Assembly: GCA_033980235.1 (NCBI GenBank)
Contig: CM067065.1
Coordinates: forward strand, 30,071,155-30,135,154
DNA: 64,000 nucleotides
Reading direction: 5' to 3'
From: Diadema setosum
Taxonomy: Eukaryota > Echinodermata > Echinoidea > Diadematoida > Diadematidae
The number at the start of each line of letters is the position of its first letter. Within the stretch, counting starts at the first letter, position 1. The notes beneath the pieces are model-generated. The model was not told the DNA's origin. It saw only the letters and a program-made list of their open reading frames with translations, and did no database searches. This document shows positions 61,433 to 64,000 of the stretch, in pieces. The translations under genes and the position numbers were made by a program.

Positions 61433-61442
61433 AGGGGGGAAG
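61433..61442 (+). promoter_or_regulatory. Polypurine tract of the Gmr1-type element
   Basis: AGGGGGGAAG immediately precedes the TG of the 3' LTR, the expected place for the plus-strand primer of an LTR retrotransposon. Confidence 0.85.
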
Positions 61443-61617
61443 TGTTATGGATACATGTGCATTGTATTATCATTTCTGGGCACTTGATTGTTCCGCGGAG
61501 GAATATGTAAATAAAGAGTTCGACAAGATGACCGAGATCGACCAAACACCTTGTTTGAGAGTCTGGGTATTTTGGTGGTTATGATGGTTCGTTAGGCCAA
61601 GTTAACCTCCCGTAACA
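61443..61617 (+). repeat. 3' LTR of the Gmr1-type element
   Basis: Direct repeat of 55003-55177 with no difference seen. AATAAA is at 61510-61515. It is followed by ACAG, matching the four bases before the 5' LTR. Confidence 0.95.
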
Positions 61618-62349
61618 ACAGGGCTTGGGGAGGAGAGCAGGGAGGTGGGAATCCACCTCCCTGGGGAGAGAGACTGACCCAGTATCAACTCCAATATATA
61701 CTATATATACTTTCCTGTTCCTACTATCCCATAATGCTTATCTCTGGTATCGTACCCAAGCTTTCCTGACTAACCCTTCTCAAAGAAACTTCATACAAAA
61801 ACTTTATACAAAAACTGACCATGAATGGTAAGGGAGAGAGAGAGAGAGAGATAAAGAGGCAGAGAGAGATAGGGGGAGAGAGGGGGAGATTGAGGAAGAG
61901 ACTTAATACAAAGCATTTTACATGTATGCTGTACTCTGGTTCTTTGTACGGCATCACAGGGTGGCAAACTTCAAAGTAACGTAGAACAATACCACCCACT
62001 TTTATGTGGTTTTCTATCTCTAAGTCACTGTCCAGTCATTGCCACTGTCCAGTCATTGCCACTAAATCCACTATTCAAGTAGGGTGGCAGTACCTCTTTT
62101 GTTTCATAAACTCATTCAACCTCTAAGTTGCGTGGTGGCACTATATAATACACTGTGTACCAAGCACCTATTGTATCTTGGTAATGAATAGATTTCAGCT
62201 TTCTGGTTCTACAAACTCTATGTACACTAAAGTGGGCAAGTTGCTCCATAAACTTATATTACATGTCTTGGCATGAAAGCTACTATATTCCAGCTTTCCG
62301 CCAGTACTATCTATACAGTAAAGTGGGCATGTTACTCTACCACTTTACA

Positions 62350-63110
62350 TACCTCCCTGCTTTAAAGGAATCATGACTTCCACGTCATGATGGTATTGCA
62401 TACCATGCATCTTCTTTACATTGCTATTTACATATATATCATACACAATATATCTCATTTACAATATTCATTTCAACAAAATTCAATACAGTGAGAAAGA
62501 GGAGGGTTACCAAAAGCCTAACCCATCACACCCAGATGGATCAATACAGGTGTAGCCCCTTGACTAGATGAAGGTGTGGAGTGTGATGCCCCTTCAGACA
62601 CCGGAGTTACCTCACTCATATTCATTATATTGCAGTGTTTGTCTACTACCACCAAAAAAGTCCCCAAAACACTTTGAAGTTAAATTGTCATCAAAAGATC
62701 CAAATTTGAGAAGGACCGTAATAACATGCATCAAATCTATTGCTCAGACTATCAATCGAACTCAAGCACGTAAAATCACGAAATCAAAGCATGGGCATAA
62801 AAATAAATATGAGATGCATGTGCCACTATAAAGCCACTTCATCAAGCAAGTGTACCCTCATTCAACCTTGTCACCTGTCGGTAGCGGGTCTACTACTGCT
62901 TTGACCAGAACAATCTTTCTATGTTTGAATTCGGTCATTCAATGTAAACTTCACCAATTAACTCCAAAACAACCTTGCGAGATGTAGTGCTTCACAATAT
63001 TCTAAAGTGTGGCAGCATAAATGTACAAAAATATAACGACTTGCGAACTCATGAAATACAAACTAGATCTCAAAACCTACTTTGACTATCCCACTCCTGA
63101 CACCAATTTA
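62350..63110 (-). mobile_element. Internal region of the minus-strand LTR element, non-coding
   Basis: About 760 bp between the inferred LTRs has no recognisable Gag or Pol sequence on either strand; an 87-codon plus-strand ORF at 62568 is antisense and unlike known proteins. The element is therefore non-autonomous, similar in layout to LARD or TRIM elements but with unusual proportions (LTR longer than the interior). Confidence 0.6.
63088..63105 (-). promoter_or_regulatory. Primer-binding site, tRNA-Leu(CAG)
   Basis: Read on the minus strand, TGGTGTCAGGAGTGGGAT starts five bases after the LTR end. It is the exact 18-nt complement of the 3' end of animal tRNA-Leu(CAG) including CCA, from established tRNA sequence knowledge. 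Confidence 0.88.
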
Positions 63111-64000
63111 TGTAAGGGGGTGTTAGGGTGTGTGTGTGTACGTGTAGAATAAAGTCACTTGTCAGGATGGCTTATTCTCACCCCGAATACATAATTTCAT
63201 CCAAATGGATATATCACACAGAAACATTAAACAAACTAAATATGTGGGCGTCAAAGCAGTGACAAAGACAATGTAGTACACATTGGATTACATTAATCAC
63301 CTTGTTGGTGTTGAGATTTATTCAAAGTCAGGCATCAGAGCAACCAGTTTGATCTCTTTTAACCATGAAAAATAAAAAGAGTTATTGTACATATACAAAT
63401 GACTGAGATAAGAATGTACTCACATATAAGTCTACTCTGATATTCAATGAAGGGGATTGGGTCTCTACCATTCGTTATTCGTGCAAAATGCTCACAAATA
63501 CAGTCCTCGCGGTCGACTTAACATGCTAACTGATGGCGAATCCCGTTGGAGCGCTCAGTTCATGAAGTGAAGAGAAGCCGCGAATGATGACATGAAGACA
63601 TCTCTGCGTTGAGTTGACTCACACATACAGTTGGGGGGGGGGGGGGGGGGGGTCCATGTCCGAATGAAAGTTACTTCGGGATTGCTGCACATTCCGAAAG
63701 CTGCATGTCTGGTCCTCAAGACACTAAGTAGTCATTTGACTCTTCTTTAGGTCAACCAACATGATAACAGACCGTTTCGAATGTCCAGTAAAGCGTCCAT
63801 AAAATATCATTCGAAACATCTATACAGTTGGGGGGGGGGGGGGGGGGGGTCCTCGTCCAAATGAAAGTTACTTCAGGATTGCTGCACATTCCGAAAGCTG
63901 CATGTCTGGTCCTCAAAACACTAAGTAGTCATTTGACTCTTCCTTAGGTCGACCAACATGATAACAGACCGTTTCGAATGTCCAGTAAAGCGTCCATAAA
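63111..64000 (-). mobile_element. Right (5') LTR of the minus-strand LTR element, cut by window end
   Basis: Direct repeat of 53837-54717 with one base substitution noticed (near 63126) and longer poly-G tracts (20 and 20 versus 14 and 17). It is adjacent to a tRNA-Leu primer site at 63105-63088, which sets the element's orientation as minus. The copy continues beyond 64000. Confidence 0.8.

Larger units (their letters stand above)
55003..61617 (+). mobile_element. Gmr1-type Ty3/Gypsy LTR retrotransposon, RT-deleted, recent
   Basis: The element is 6,615 bp with two 175-bp LTRs (55003-55177 and 61443-61617) that appear identical base for base, start TG and end CA, and are flanked by the 4-bp target duplication ACAG (54999-55002 and 61618-61621). 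A tRNA-Pro-like primer site follows the 5' LTR and a polypurine tract precedes the 3' LTR. Coding order is Gag, protease, integrase, RNase H. Integrase ahead of the RT/RNase H module is the arrangement of Gmr1-type elements rather than standard Gypsy. The RT catalytic core is absent and the reading frame is broken near 58830 and 58962. Identical LTRs mean a recent insertion, so an intact relative probably supplied RT. The element sits in the left LTR of another LTR element. Confidence 0.95.
53837..62349 (-). mobile_element. Left (3') LTR of a minus-strand LTR element, split by the Gmr1-type insertion
   Basis: From TGTAAGGG at 53837 the sequence matches 63111-64000 almost perfectly for about 880 bp, up to the window end. 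The proposed right end, CTTTACA at 62349, is adjacent on the minus strand to a purine-rich AGCAGGGAGGTA, a plausible polypurine tract, and gives TGTAA/TTACA ends. Removing the 6,619 bp of insertion plus target duplication leaves an LTR of about 1.9 kb. In minus-strand sense a TATA-like tract lies near 61695-61710 and AATAAA at 54048-54043. The right boundary is inferred because the second LTR runs off the window. Confidence 0.65.

Noticed and set aside
53837..64000. Simple segmental duplication
   Set aside because: The repeat starts TG, is adjacent to a perfect tRNA-Leu primer site, and has a poly(A) signal in the right place; an LTR pair explains this better.

Overview
The window is animal nuclear DNA: AT-rich, intron-bearing, crowded with transposable elements and microsatellites, and without bacterial-type gene packing. 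The gene content (a Crk adaptor split into small exons, a MADF-domain first exon), a Gmr1-type LTR retrotransposon, and abundant foldback and TTAA-type MITEs suggest an invertebrate deuterostome, most likely an echinoderm. That placement is an inference.

Left half, about 1-33.2 kb. A Crk-family SH2/SH3 adaptor gene lies on the minus strand. Five coding exons join in phase: 33224-33175 (start), 31141-31022 and 28771-28630 (SH2), 23487-23434 (a 54-bp proline-rich exon) and 9904-9761 (proline-rich linker and the first strand of an SH3 domain). The rest of the SH3 region was not found and probably lies left of base 1. The introns hold nearly all the mobile DNA of this half. Large terminal-inverted-repeat (TIR) elements at about 1-3447, 527-3401, 11849-16718 and 17853 onward each carry their own dispersed 14-15 bp motif. 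There is also a trimeric tRNA-like SINE insertion (4647-5474), a decayed LINE (18850-21411) and many MITEs.

Middle, about 33-53 kb. This stretch is mostly intergenic or intronic: nested MITEs (34.7-35.3 kb), paired TA-flanked MITEs (37.2 and 43.2 kb), a LINE 3' end (42.0-42.6 kb) and a long CA array (45.3 kb). A plus-strand first exon of a MADF-domain protein begins at 46574, with a TATA box about 120 bp upstream. Its presumed intron contains another iterated-motif TIR element (48200-51334), inside which sits a long inverted repeat.

Right end, about 53.8-64 kb. A minus-strand, apparently non-coding LTR element has LTRs inferred to be about 1.9 kb and a tRNA-Leu primer-binding site. Its left LTR is interrupted by a complete, recently inserted 6.6-kb Ty3/Gypsy element of Gmr1 type (55003-61617): identical 175-bp LTRs, a 4-bp target duplication, a tRNA-Pro-like primer site, and the domain order Gag-PR-INT-RNase H. 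The reverse-transcriptase core is missing and there are two frameshifts, so it was probably mobilised in trans. Its 5' leader contains ten 38-bp repeats, each folding into the same small hairpin with compensatory base changes between copies. With the iterated-motif TIR elements, this is the most unusual structure in the window.
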